This document shows, piece after piece, positions 1-7,898 of a DNA stretch of 40,049 bases. Position 1 is the stretch's first letter. Each line of letters begins with the position of its first letter. Below the pieces are notes generated by a model. That model saw only the letters and a program-made list of their open reading frames with translations. It had not been told where the DNA came from and searched no databases. This DNA is from Bacillota bacterium (GTDB taxonomy: Bacteria > Bacillota > Dethiobacteria > Dethiobacterales > Dethiobacteraceae). A program made the translations under genes and the position numbers. Where the stretch lies: the NCBI GenBank assembly GCA_012522335.1, contig JAAYKP010000079.1:1-40049 (forward strand). Direction: 5' to 3'.

Positions 1-1
1 A

Positions 2-37
2 GAAAAGCTGCTGCAGCAGGGCGCAGAGTTATATTGA
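2..37 (+). CDS. Possible 3' end of an upstream gene (partial)
   Basis: Eleven codons in frame 2 (reading EKLLQQGAELY) end in TGA at 35-37, directly before a strong hairpin terminator. A gene tail fits the position and amino-acid composition, but so short a stretch carries no family information. The opposite strand gives no competing gene here. Treat it as a suggestion only. Confidence 0.25.
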   Translation, partial: EKLLQQGAELY

Positions 38-43
38 TAAGGA

Positions 44-71
44 AAGGGTGCTCTTGGGAAAGAGCACCCTT
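44..71. terminator. Bidirectional rho-independent terminator
   Basis: A perfect 12-bp stem (44-55 with 60-71) has a 4-nt loop. It lies between the tail of a possible + strand gene and the stop of the - strand superoxide dismutase. Neither side has a long T-run, so termination strength is uncertain, but the position between converging genes fits. Confidence 0.7.
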
Positions 72-75
72 CACA

Positions 76-675
76 TTATTTGTTTCTTGCTTTTGTCAAT
101 CTTGTCTCAACATCCGGCCAATTTACCAGGTTCCACCAGGCTTCGACCCAGGCAGCCCTTTTATTTTGATATTTGAGATAATAGGCATGTTCCCAGACAT
201 CACAAACTAAGAGCGGGGTTACCCCCCAAATAGCCAAATCTTGGTGTTTTTCTGCGGTCATAATTTCCAGCCTGTCAGCATGGGGATTCCACACCAGAAG
301 CCCCCAGCCTGACCCCTCAACGGCAACGGTTGCCGCGCTGAAATGCTTTTTAAAGTCTGCAAAGCTGCCAAAATCCTGCTCAATCTGCTGGGCCAGAACA
401 CCCTGAGGCGCGCCGCCACCTGAGGGGCTCATATTCTCCCAAAAAAGGCTGTGCAGTATGTGCCCCGCTCCATGAAAGGCCAGTTCTCTTTCCCAATGCT
501 TAATGAGGGAATAATCACCTGCTGCCCGTGCTTCGGTAAGTTTGGCTGCAGCATTGTTAAGTCCATCCACATAACCTTTATGATGTAAATCATGATGAAT
601 TCGTACCGTTTCCTGATCATAGTAAGGTTCAAGGGCATCATAGGGGTAAGGTAGTTCCGGCAGCGTATAAACCAT
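76..675 (-). CDS. sodA: Superoxide dismutase (Fe/Mn family)
   Basis: This 199-residue cytoplasmic enzyme converts superoxide to oxygen and hydrogen peroxide. The start chosen is the ATG at 675, which reads MVYTLPELPY like the family N-terminus and has an AAAGGAG site just upstream; a longer frame to 741 adds only atypical residues. The four metal ligands are present: H27, H75, D159 and H163 (the last two in DVWEHAYYLKYQN). Gln145 in HQD sits where Mn-type enzymes carry their outer-sphere glutamine, which favours Mn or cambialistic use, but metal choice cannot be settled from sequence. The gene stands alone. In an anaerobe it would protect oxygen-labile Fe-S enzymes such as those encoded nearby. 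Confidence 0.95.
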   Translation of the reverse strand: MVYTLPELPYPYDALEPYYDQETVRIHHDLHHKGYVDGLNNAAAKLTEARAAGDYSLIKHWERELAFHGAGHILHSLFWENMSPSGGGAPQGVLAQQIEQDFGSFADFKKHFSAATVAVEGSGWGLLVWNPHADRLEIMTAEKHQDLAIWGVTPLLVCDVWEHAYYLKYQNKRAAWVEAWWNLVNWPDVETRLTKARNK

Positions 676-704
676 AAACCACACTCCTTTGTATAATAAT
701 CGTA

Positions 705-724
705 TATACTTTGTCTTAAGTATA
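705..724. promoter_or_regulatory. Inverted repeat upstream of the superoxide dismutase
   Basis: A perfect 7-bp inverted repeat (tatactt 705-711, aagtata 718-724) with a 6-nt spacer lies 30-50 bp upstream of the sod start, in the promoter region. It could be an operator. It does not match the PerR or Fur consensus well, and no -35/-10 pair is clear. Confidence 0.3.
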
Positions 725-895
725 CCATGCTTAACAGACAATAGATTAACAGATGATAAAAAATTTTAGTTAACTTAAGTTGATGCATTACCGCCTGCAG
801 CTCCGGCGCAAACATAAAATTTTTATTTAGGCAGGAACCTTCCGGCTGTTTTCCCGTCTTAACTAGAGACAGATAATCAGGAAAGAGGGATGTGG

Positions 896-1393
896 ATGAA
901 GAAATATTTATGTCTGTTTTTAGTACTGGCAGCAGTATTTATTTTCGTGGGCTGTCAGTCAGCAAAAACCGGTCAGGGAGACAATATCCTGGAGGGCAGC
1001 CTGGAAGATGTTTTAGCTGCAATCTATGAGACGGCGGAAGTAGATGACTACTTTAAAGAGTATATTAAGGAAGGTTTGCAGGTAACAGAGATTACCGCAG
1101 AAAACTGCAGCTATCACCTGGGAACGGAAGTAGATTTTGCAGAAGCCATTGCTTCGGAGCCGGTAATCATGCCTTCCGCTTATGAGTTATGTCTGGTGCG
1201 GGCCAAAGAAGGTGCCGATATAGAGCAAATAAAGACAGCAATTAAGGAAAATGTTGATCCTCAAAAGTGGATTTGTGTCGGTGTTGATCCGGAGAAGATA
1301 ATCGTTGATAATATTGGAGACATAATCATTCTCATTATGAGTGATGACCAGGGTGAAGCGCTGCATAATGCTTTCCTGGCACTGGCAAAGTAG
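896..1393 (+). CDS. Small lipoprotein, DUF4358-like
   Basis: This protein of about 165 residues starts with a lipoprotein signal: MKK, a hydrophobic stretch, then a lipobox ending FVGC, so it is probably anchored to the outer face of the membrane. The rest is soluble and alpha/beta, with a conserved-looking block around ASEPVIMPSAYELCLVRAKEG and a C-terminal PQKWICVGV...VDNIGDIIILIM. The pattern recalls the DUF4358 family of clostridial lipoproteins, from memory of the family rather than a search. ATG 896 is preferred over ATG 890 because the GAAAGAGGG site ends at 889. Function is unknown. It is a single-gene unit ending in its own terminator. Confidence 0.75.
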   Translation: MKKYLCLFLVLAAVFIFVGCQSAKTGQGDNILEGSLEDVLAAIYETAEVDDYFKEYIKEGLQVTEITAENCSYHLGTEVDFAEAIASEPVIMPSAYELCLVRAKEGADIEQIKTAIKENVDPQKWICVGVDPEKIIVDNIGDIIILIMSDDQGEALHNAFLALAK

Positions 1394-1408
1394 ACTAATC
1401 ATTAGCAA

Positions 1409-1445
1409 AAAGACGCGCTCGGTTTGACCGGGCGCGTCTTTATTA
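1409..1445 (+). terminator. Rho-independent terminator of the lipoprotein gene
   Basis: A 15-bp stem (1409-1423 with 1427-1441, one T-G pair near the middle) closes on a 3-nt loop and runs into T residues. It follows the lipoprotein stop by 15 bp and separates that gene from the CooS homologue. Confidence 0.85.
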
Positions 1446-1485
1446 TGCTTAAACAGCCTGTGCGGATAAATTGATGGCTAAAACT

Positions 1486-1503
1486 CAAAACTGCTCCGTT
1501 TTG
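1486..1503. promoter_or_regulatory. Candidate operator upstream of the CooS homologue
   Basis: A 6-bp inverted repeat (caaaac, six-base spacer, gttttg) lies about 45 bp before the CooS start. No convincing sigma-A -35/-10 pair is visible around it, and it does not match the CooA/CRP consensus, so a regulatory role is only possible. Confidence 0.25.
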
Positions 1504-1547
1504 GGGCATACTAGCAGAGATGAATACGCAATCGGGAGGCTGTTATA

Positions 1548-3461
1548 ATGGCAGAAAATGTTTTAGAAAGACTGGAAGGACGTGTTAGTTATCATGATTC
1601 CGTCGAGGAAATGCTGAAAAGGATTAGGGATGACGGATTATCCAGTGTGTTTTCCAGATGGGAAGAACAAGAGAAAATACGCTGTAAGTTTTGCCTCCAG
1701 GGCTTAAGCTGTCAGTTATGTACCCATGGCCCCTGCCGGATCAGTGAAAAAGCGGGGGCAGAAAAAGGGGTCTGTGGTATCGGTCCCGATGCCATGGCTA
1801 TGCGCAACTTTTTAATGAGAAATATTATGGGGGCAGCCACATATGGACACCATGCCTTTGAGGCTTTTAGAACACTCAAGGCAACAGCTGCAGGAAAAAC
1901 ACCTTTTAAAATAACTGATGTTGATAAACTGCAGTGGCTGTGTGAACAGACAGGTATTAATCCCAAGCAGGAGACGAATGAATTAGCTGTTCAGCTGGCG
2001 GAGCTGCTGGATCGTGAATTAAAGGTAAATCCTGATCAGGAAAGCATTATGGTAGAGGTTTTTGCCCCTAAAAAACGCAAAGCCATATGGAGAAAACTGG
2101 ACTTATACCCTGCAGGTGTGCAGCATGAAGTAGAAAACTGCATTGCCAGCTGTTTAACCAATGTTGACGGAGATTACGTTTCCTTAGCTAAAAAAGCGCT
2201 GCGCCTGGGACTGTCAACCATTTATACGGCGCTAATCGGCTTGGAAATGACGCAGGATATTCTGTTTGGTACCCCTATGCCGCATGAAGTAGACGTAGAT
2301 TTAGGCATTATGGACCCGGATTATGTAAATATTGCCTTTAACGGCCATCAGCCCTGGATTGGGGTGGCAGCACTGCAGAAAGCAAAACAGGCAAAATATC
2401 AGGAGCTGGCGCAAAAAGCCGGGGCCAAGGGACTGCGGATAGTTGGCTCCATTGAAACCGGTCAGGAGTTACTGCAGCGCTTTGCGGTAGACGATGTGTT
2501 TGTGGGACTGATGGGCAACTGGTTAGCCATTGAGCCCTTATTGGCGACCGGTACTGTCGATGCCCTGGTGATGGAGGAAAACTGTTCGCCGCCGGCGATG
2601 GATCAATATGCGGAAAAATATCAGGTGGCGCTGATTAGTGTCAGTACCATTATTGGTGTACCCGGCACAGAACATAACATGGCCTATAATCCGGTTAAGG
2701 CTGATGAAATGGCAGAAAAATGTATAGAAGTGGCCATTGAAAACTTCAAAAAGCGTCATGGCAAGATTAAAGCTATGGTGCCGCAGCATAAGCGTAAAGC
2801 CATAGCCGGATTTTCTACAGAGGCTGTTTTGCAGGCTATTAATAACGACCTAAATGTGTTGGTAGATGTTATATCCAAGGGTAAAATTAAAGGAATAGTG
2901 GCTTTAGCCAACTGTGCAACGCTGCGCAATGGTCCCCACGACTGGAATACTGTCAATATTACCAAGGAATTAATTAAGCGTGATATTCTGGTAGTGGCCG
3001 GCGGCTGCGGCAATCACGGCTTGGAAGTAGCCGGTCTCTGTAATTTGAAGGCCATTGAGCTGGCAGGTCCGGGACTGCAGGAAGTGTGTAAAGCTCTGAG
3101 TATTCCGCCTGTCTTAAGTTTTGGCACCTGTACCGATACCGGCAGAATTTCCATGCTGGTTACTGCTTTAGCTGACCATTTGGATGTTGATATCCCTGAT
3201 TTGCCCATTGCTGTCACGGCTCCGGAGTGGATGGAACAAAAAGCGACCATTGATGGCATTTTTGCGGTAGCTTATGGTGCATACACTCACCTGTCGCCCA
3301 CGCCATTTATTACCGGTGCACCAAAGTTAGTGAAGCTGCTGACTGAAGATGTAGAAGAGATGACAGGAGGAAAAGTGGCGCTGGGTGATGATCCCGAGCA
3401 GGCGGCACGTGATATAGAAGCTCACATCATAAAAAAGAGAAAACAACTAGGGCTTAAATAA
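1548..3461 (+). CDS. cooS: CooS-type carbon monoxide dehydrogenase homologue with a deviant active-site ligand set
   Basis: This 637-residue protein has the length and order of an anaerobic Ni-CODH catalytic subunit. The N-terminal Fe-S region carries C46, C49, C55, C58, C63 and C76. By alignment from memory with CODH-II of Carboxydothermus, the C-cluster ligands are H267 (NGHQPW), C346, C456, C487 and C528, and the catalytic Lys is K565. The remaining ligand, Cys295 in CODH-II (motif GICCTGNE), is Glu303 here (GSIETGQE). A His, Glu, Cys set is what hybrid-cluster proteins use. The protein is therefore more likely a CooS-V-like enzyme with an Fe-S-O cluster than a CO oxidiser. ATG follows GGGAGG. 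The gene is monocistronic, with no cooF, acsB or cooC beside it. Confidence 0.9.
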   Translation: MAENVLERLEGRVSYHDSVEEMLKRIRDDGLSSVFSRWEEQEKIRCKFCLQGLSCQLCTHGPCRISEKAGAEKGVCGIGPDAMAMRNFLMRNIMGAATYGHHAFEAFRTLKATAAGKTPFKITDVDKLQWLCEQTGINPKQETNELAVQLAELLDRELKVNPDQESIMVEVFAPKKRKAIWRKLDLYPAGVQHEVENCIASCLTNVDGDYVSLAKKALRLGLSTIYTALIGLEMTQDILFGTPMPHEVDVDLGIMDPDYVNIAFNGHQPWIGVAALQKAKQAKYQELAQKAGAKGLRIVGSIETGQELLQRFAVDDVFVGLMGNWLAIEPLLATGTVDALVMEENCSPPAMDQYAEKYQVALISVSTIIGVPGTEHNMAYNPVKADEMAEKCIEVAIENFKKRHGKIKAMVPQHKRKAIAGFSTEAVLQAINNDLNVLVDVISKGKIKGIVALANCATLRNGPHDWNTVNITKELIKRDILVVAGGCGNHGLEVAGLCNLKAIELAGPGLQEVCKALSIPPVLSFGTCTDTGRISMLVTALADHLDVDIPDLPIAVTAPEWMEQKATIDGIFAVAYGAYTHLSPTPFITGAPKLVKLLTEDVEEMTGGKVALGDDPEQAARDIEAHIIKKRKQLGLK

Positions 3462-3492
3462 AGTAAGTATACATTTATACGGCGCATTAGTC

Positions 3493-3523
3493 AGGCCAGG
3501 GAGTGTTCCTTTCTCCCTGGCCT
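3493..3523. terminator. Terminator between convergent cooS and fdhA
   Basis: A perfect 11-bp stem (3493-3503 with 3513-3523) has a 9-nt loop and a short TTT on the + side. It sits 31 bp after the CooS stop and 14 bp beyond the fdhA stop on the other strand, so it can serve both. Confidence 0.75.
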
Positions 3524-3537
3524 TTGGCATACGGTAT

Positions 3538-6222
3538 TTATACTTTTTCTACCCTGACAGCGGCAACTTTTAGTTCCGGAATCTTGGCCATCTTGTCGGT
3601 TACTGTGTTGGTTAGATAATTGACTTTGGCATCGGCAAAATGCATCGGCATGAACATAACTTCTTCTGCAATTCTGTCTGTTGCTTTCACGGTTGTGATG
3701 AGGGAACCGCGGCGTGAGGTAACTTTGACCTGGTCACCGTCCTTTAATCCTAAACGTTCCACTGTTGCCGTATTTATTTCGATGTATGATTCAGATGCTT
3801 TTTTATTCAGTTCATCAACTTTACCGCTCATGGACATGGCATGATATTGGTAAAGATTTCTGCCGGTAGTCATGATGAAGGGATAATCATAGTTTGCTAA
3901 TTCTGCGCTGGAGATATTATCCACAGTCACAAATAGTCCTTTGCCGCGTTCAATCTTATCCTGATGCAGGATTGGTGTTCCCGGGTGATCCGCAGAATAG
4001 CAAGGCCACTGAATACCTACTTCATCCAGACGCTCATAGGTAATGCCGGCATATTCAGGTACCAGACCGGCTATTTCTGCCATGATGTCAGCCGGCGAGC
4101 GATAAGACTGCGGCCTTCCCAAGCGGGCCATTAACTCTGAGAAGATTACCCAGTCCGGCTTAGAATCCCCGATGGGCTCAATGGCTTTTCTCACTCTCTG
4201 TACCCTGCGTTCAGTATTAGTAAAGGTACCATCCTTTTCAGCAAAGGAAGAAGCGGGAAGTACCACGTCAGCCAGGGCTGCTGTTTCTGTTAAGAAGATA
4301 TCCTGCACAACCAGGAACTCCAGGCTTGTTAAAGAATGACGCACTTTCTTTAAATCAGGATCGGTCATCATGGGGTTTTCACCTGTAATGTACAGGAACT
4401 TAATTGTGCCGTCGGCACCGCCATGTATGATTTCAGAAAGTGTTAAACCTGTTTTGGCCGGCAGACTGACTCCCCAGGCCTGCTCAAATTTTTTCCGTGC
4501 TTCGGGATGATAAACTTTCTGATAGCCGGGGTAATCACCGGGCAGGCAGCCCATATCACTGGCGCCCTGCACATTGTTTTGTCCCCGTAAAGGATTTATC
4601 CCTGCCGCTTCTTTGCCCAGATTGCCGCAAAGCATGGCCAGGTTGGAGAGAGCCATGGTAGCATGGACGCCTGAGAGATGCTGCGTGATGCCCATGGCGT
4701 AGAAAATTCCGGCTTTCTCAGCGGCAGCATACATCTGCGCTGCTTTTTTAATGTCCTCGGCACTAACAGCGCAGACCTCGGCAACTTTTTCCGGCGTAAA
4801 ATCCTGTATGTGCGCAGCGAGCTCCGCAAAGCCTTCCGTTTGTGCGGCAACAAACTCTTGGTCATACCACTTATTTTTGATAATTTCATGCATCATAGCA
4901 TTGATTAGGGCAATATTGCTGCCTGGTTTTATTTGCAGATAAATGTCGGCAATTTTGGCCAGGTCAATTTCCCTCGGGTCAGCGACAATAAGTTTGGCGC
5001 CGCGTTTTTTGGCCTGCCGCATAAAATTAGCAATGACAGGATGGTTCTCGGTCGTATTGGAACCGATCACAAACATTAAATCTGTCTCACGAATATCGCT
5101 GATACTGTTGGTCATGTTCCCGTTACCTAACGTGGTTGCAAGTCCTACAACCGTGGAAGAGTGTCAGAGACGGGCGCAATGATCAACATTATTGGTGCCG
5201 AAGACTGTTCTGACCAGTTTTTGAAAAAGATAGTTTTCTTCATTGGTATATCTGGCTGAACTTAAGCCGGCAAAAGCATCGCTACCGTATTTACTTTTAA
5301 TTTCTTTTACTTTTTTTGTTATTAAGTCATAAGCCTCATCCCAGTCGGCCTCCACAAGTTTGCCATTTTTCCTGATCAGCGGTGTTTTTAAACGGGTGGG
5401 ATGATTAATAAATTTGTGGCCAAACTTACCCTTGACACATAGTAAACCGTTATTGGGCGGCACTTTAACCGGCTTAACATCGATGACTTTTTCGTTGAGC
5501 ACAACTAATTCTAATTGGCAGCCAACCCCACAATAAGAGCAGGTAGTTTTGACATGGCGTGTCTGTTCAGACGCCTGTTCTTTACCCATTACTGCCAGTT
5601 CTTGTGCATATTCTTCGGCAAACCTTTTGGGTATAATCGCCCGTACAGGACAGATATCAATACAGTTACCGCAGGATTCACATTCAACTGTAAGCTTGCG
5701 CTGTACATACCCTTTATCATTTATTTCCAGAGCGCCAACACCCTGCAGTTCACTGCAAACGCGTACGCAAAGCTCGCAGGCAAGACATTTGTTGGGGTTG
5801 ATAATGTAAAAGGGATTGCTTTCATCAAGTTCATAATTTTTATTGCTGCTTTTTTGCGTCGGGTGGGGGATTTCATATTCCTGAACATATGCCTGCAGCT
5901 TGCACTGTACTGCAGTTGAGCATTGCTCGCAATCAAGGGGATGTTTCGCCAGCAGGTCAGTTAACACTTTCTTTCTTGCTTCCCTAACCCGCGCAGTCTG
6001 CGTCTGGATTTTCATGCCGTCACTGATGCGCTGGGTACAGGCATTAACCAGCTTTTTTTCACCTTCCACCTCGACAACGCTTAAATCACAACTGGCTACA
6101 GGTTCCAACCTGTCATCATACATTAAGGCGGGAAGAATAATCCCCGCCTGCCGACAGGCTTCATAAATGGTTAGATTATCTTTAACTTCATAGCTTTGCT
6201 CATCGATAATGATCTTTGCCAT
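3538..6222 (-). CDS. fdhA: Formate dehydrogenase catalytic subunit, selenocysteine-containing
   Basis: One 894-residue gene is read through an in-frame TGA at 5166-5164, where the context CARL-U-HSS is the active site of Mo/W formate dehydrogenases; Sec is residue 353. Order: a NuoG-like ferredoxin domain (1-80), a His/Cys cluster (H94, C98, C101, C107), two 4Fe-4S clusters (C146-C156 and C181-C191), a proximal 4Fe-4S (C228, C231, C235, C262), then the molybdopterin domains. The enzyme interconverts formate and CO2 in the cytoplasm. Two of the four expected 2Fe-2S cysteines are absent (M34 and S48; C45 and C62 remain). The start at 6222 follows GGGAGGT. It lies 71 bp downstream of metF, probably co-transcribed. 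No NuoEF-like or HycB-like partner is in the window. Confidence 0.95.
5134..5166 (-). other. Selenocysteine UGA codon and bSECIS hairpin within fdhA
   Basis: The TGA codon occupies 5166-5164 on the - strand. Eleven bases further, a hairpin (5152-5134) pairs GGUUGU with GCAACC around the loop AGGACUU. This matches the bacterial SECIS layout, a short stem with a GGNCU-type loop close behind UGA, as in E. coli fdhF. The frame continues correctly on both sides. Decoding needs SelA, SelB, SelC and SelD encoded elsewhere. Confidence 0.93.
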
Positions 6223-6252
6223 CTGCTTACCTCCCTGCAGCAAGAGATGAGA

Positions 6253-6273
6253 GGAGGGCCGGCCAGACCCTCC
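6253..6273 (-). other. Intergenic hairpin between metF and fdhA
   Basis: ggaggg (6253-6258) and ccctcc (6268-6273) form a 6-bp stem around a GGCCGGCC-containing loop. No T-run follows, so it is more likely an mRNA processing or stability element inside a metF-fdhA transcript than a terminator. Confidence 0.4.
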
Positions 6274-6293
6274 CGCTTAAGGCCGTGGCTGTA

Positions 6294-7163
6294 CTATTCA
6301 CTCATTTTTCTGATGCCGGCAGCATTGATAATGTCGGTCACATCACGCCATTTATTTAAAGCATAGATATGCAGTCCGTCTATGCCGGCGCTGATATATT
6401 TGTGAATTTGCTTCACAGTATATTCTTTACCGGCCTTTTTAAAGTCTTCCGGGTTATTTCCGTATCTGGCAATAATCTCAGCCAGATCGCGCGGGATAGC
6501 GCTGCCGTTCATCACCGCCATGCGGATTGTAGGGTCTTTCTGCAGGACGGGCATTACACCGACATCAATAGGCAAATATACACCTGCTTTGCGAATTGCT
6601 TCGACCCACCATTCGTAGTGCTCTACGTCATGACAGAGCTGTGTCATAATAAAGTCAGCGCCGGCATCCTGTTTCATACGCAAATGTGCTATATCAGCGG
6701 CGAAAGAATCGGCCTCAAAATGTTTTTCCGGGTTGCCGGCAACAGCAATGGTGAACTGGGGAAAGTTTGTTCTAATGAATTCCACCAATTCATTGGCATA
6801 ATTAAAATCTCCCCGCGTACCCTCCCAGCCTTTGGGGAAATCCCCGCGCAGAGCAAGAATATGGTCGACCCCGATATCTAAATATCCCTGCAGTTCTTTG
6901 GCGATAGTTTCTTTAGTGTTGCCGATACAAGTATAATGGGTTACCGGAATGGTTCTGCCTCTCTCTTTCATGGCTTTAACAATTTCCACATTACGGCCGG
7001 CATTAGAGCCGCCTGCTCCATATGTACAGCTGATAAAATCCGGGTTAAACTTATAGAGATGCTCTAAGGTTTCTAAAAGCGGTTCTAACGGCTGGTCATC
7101 TTTGGGCGGAAAGACCTCAAAAGAAAAGCTCATTCTTTGTTCCATAATTTCCAGTACGTTCAT
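6294..7163 (-). CDS. metF: Methylenetetrahydrofolate reductase
   Basis: This 289-residue FAD-dependent TIM barrel reduces methylene-THF to methyl-THF, for methionine synthesis or the methyl branch of the Wood-Ljungdahl pathway. Family motifs include FSFEVFPPKDD at the N-terminus (with the catalytic Glu), the GAGGS turn near residue 50, ALRGDFP near residue 105 and the late FIMTQLCHD block. The start at 7163 is chosen because GGGGGTTTGAAG precedes it; the 16-residue extension to 7211 has no such site. It is the first gene before fdhA on the same strand, a pairing that suggests one-carbon metabolism rather than methionine synthesis alone. No zinc-binding MetV partner is adjacent. Confidence 0.95.
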   Translation of the reverse strand: MNVLEIMEQRMSFSFEVFPPKDDQPLEPLLETLEHLYKFNPDFISCTYGAGGSNAGRNVEIVKAMKERGRTIPVTHYTCIGNTKETIAKELQGYLDIGVDHILALRGDFPKGWEGTRGDFNYANELVEFIRTNFPQFTIAVAGNPEKHFEADSFAADIAHLRMKQDAGADFIMTQLCHDVEHYEWWVEAIRKAGVYLPIDVGVMPVLQKDPTIRMAVMNGSAIPRDLAEIIARYGNNPEDFKKAGKEYTVKQIHKYISAGIDGLHIYALNKWRDVTDIINAAGIRKMSE

Positions 7164-7228
7164 CTTCAAACCCCCAATATTATTTTTGTGTACTGTTATT
7201 TTTCCTATCAAGTAAGCTATTATTACAG

Positions 7229-7335
7229 AAAGCAGCCGAGAGTTTCTTCTCCGGCGCGGGAAGAGCTATCAGGAAATGTTGTAGAAAAGGACAGCTCTTG
7301 ATAAAATATTCTTAGCAGCACTGACCGGCTGCTTT
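7229..7335 (-). promoter_or_regulatory. Structured leader candidate upstream of metF
   Basis: Perfect 10-bp arms (7229-7238 and 7326-7335) enclose perfect 7-bp arms (7261-7267 and 7293-7299). On the - strand the segment at 7326-7332 can instead pair locally with 7315-7319, so two exclusive folds exist, as in attenuators. I recognise no known riboswitch class, and no clear promoter lies upstream. The rest of 7164-7440 holds the zinc-ribbon gene's ribosome site and little else. Confidence 0.35.
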
Positions 7336-7440
7336 ATCTCGGTACGGAGCGGAAAAATGTTGTTTATCTTCCCCACCTGCAGAGAGAAAAGGGAGCCCTA
7401 AACAGAAATATTACTTGTAAATAAACGGAGATGAGTAAAA

Positions 7441-7815
7441 ATGTTTTTTGTTTTTGGTGCAGCTACCAAACAGGAGCAGTTAGATTTTAACCAGCCTGTA
7501 GTTTGTACTCAATGCGGTCGCTATGGTAACTACACAGTAATTATGGAGTATACGTCCTTTAGTATATTTTTTATCCCCCTTTTCAAGTGGAATAAAAAAT
7601 ACTATGTGAGAAGCAGCTGCTGCGGCAGTCTCTATACCATAGCAGCAGAACTGGGTGAGCGCATTGCCAGGGGCGAAAATGTTACCCTGACAGAAAATGA
7701 TTTACACTTGTTCAGAAGGGGGTACCGGGAGACACTGAAGCGCTGTGCCAACTGTGGCTATCAAACGACAGAGAATTTCCGCTTTTGCCCTAACTGCGCC
7801 CATCCACTGCAGTAG
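7441..7815 (+). CDS. Zinc-ribbon protein of unknown function
   Basis: This 124-residue protein starts with ATG after a CGGAGATGAG site. It has an N-terminal CxxC (CTQCG), a hydrophobic middle (FSIFFIPLFKW), a CCG pair, and a C-terminal CxxC-x10-CxxC ribbon (CANCG ... CPNC). The layout is that of small zinc-ribbon proteins common in Firmicutes, possibly loosely membrane associated through the middle segment. I cannot assign a role. It is divergent from metF and ends in a strong terminator. Confidence 0.8.
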   Translation: MFFVFGAATKQEQLDFNQPVVCTQCGRYGNYTVIMEYTSFSIFFIPLFKWNKKYYVRSSCCGSLYTIAAELGERIARGENVTLTENDLHLFRRGYRETLKRCANCGYQTTENFRFCPNCAHPLQ

Positions 7816-7841
7816 CCGTTTTTCAGTCTTCCAGCAAGAAA

Positions 7842-7877
7842 AAGACCTTCGCTCAAGTTGACTTGAGCGAAGGTCTT
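7842..7877. terminator. Strong bidirectional terminator
   Basis: A perfect 17-bp inverted repeat (7842-7858 with 7861-7877) has a tiny loop and T-rich sequence on both sides (GTGTTTTT on +, TTTTTC on -). It ends both the zinc-ribbon gene and the ABC transporter operon. Confidence 0.95.
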
Positions 7878-7898
7878 GTGTTTTTATGTCCTTGTGTT

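Noticed and set aside
690-712. PerR-box-like sequence upstream of the superoxide dismutase
   Set aside because: On the - strand only about 10 of 14 positions match the PerR consensus, with mismatches in one whole half. Not enough to call.
5164-5166. Stop codon splitting the formate dehydrogenase (pseudogene or frameshift)
   Set aside because: The codon is TGA in the exact selenocysteine context, the frame is continuous on both sides and a bSECIS hairpin follows. It is decoding, not decay.
7164-7440. S-box (SAM) or other known riboswitch before metF
   Set aside because: The conserved S-box core with GATGAAACC is absent on the metF strand, and no THF or Moco core is seen. Only an unassigned inverted repeat remains.
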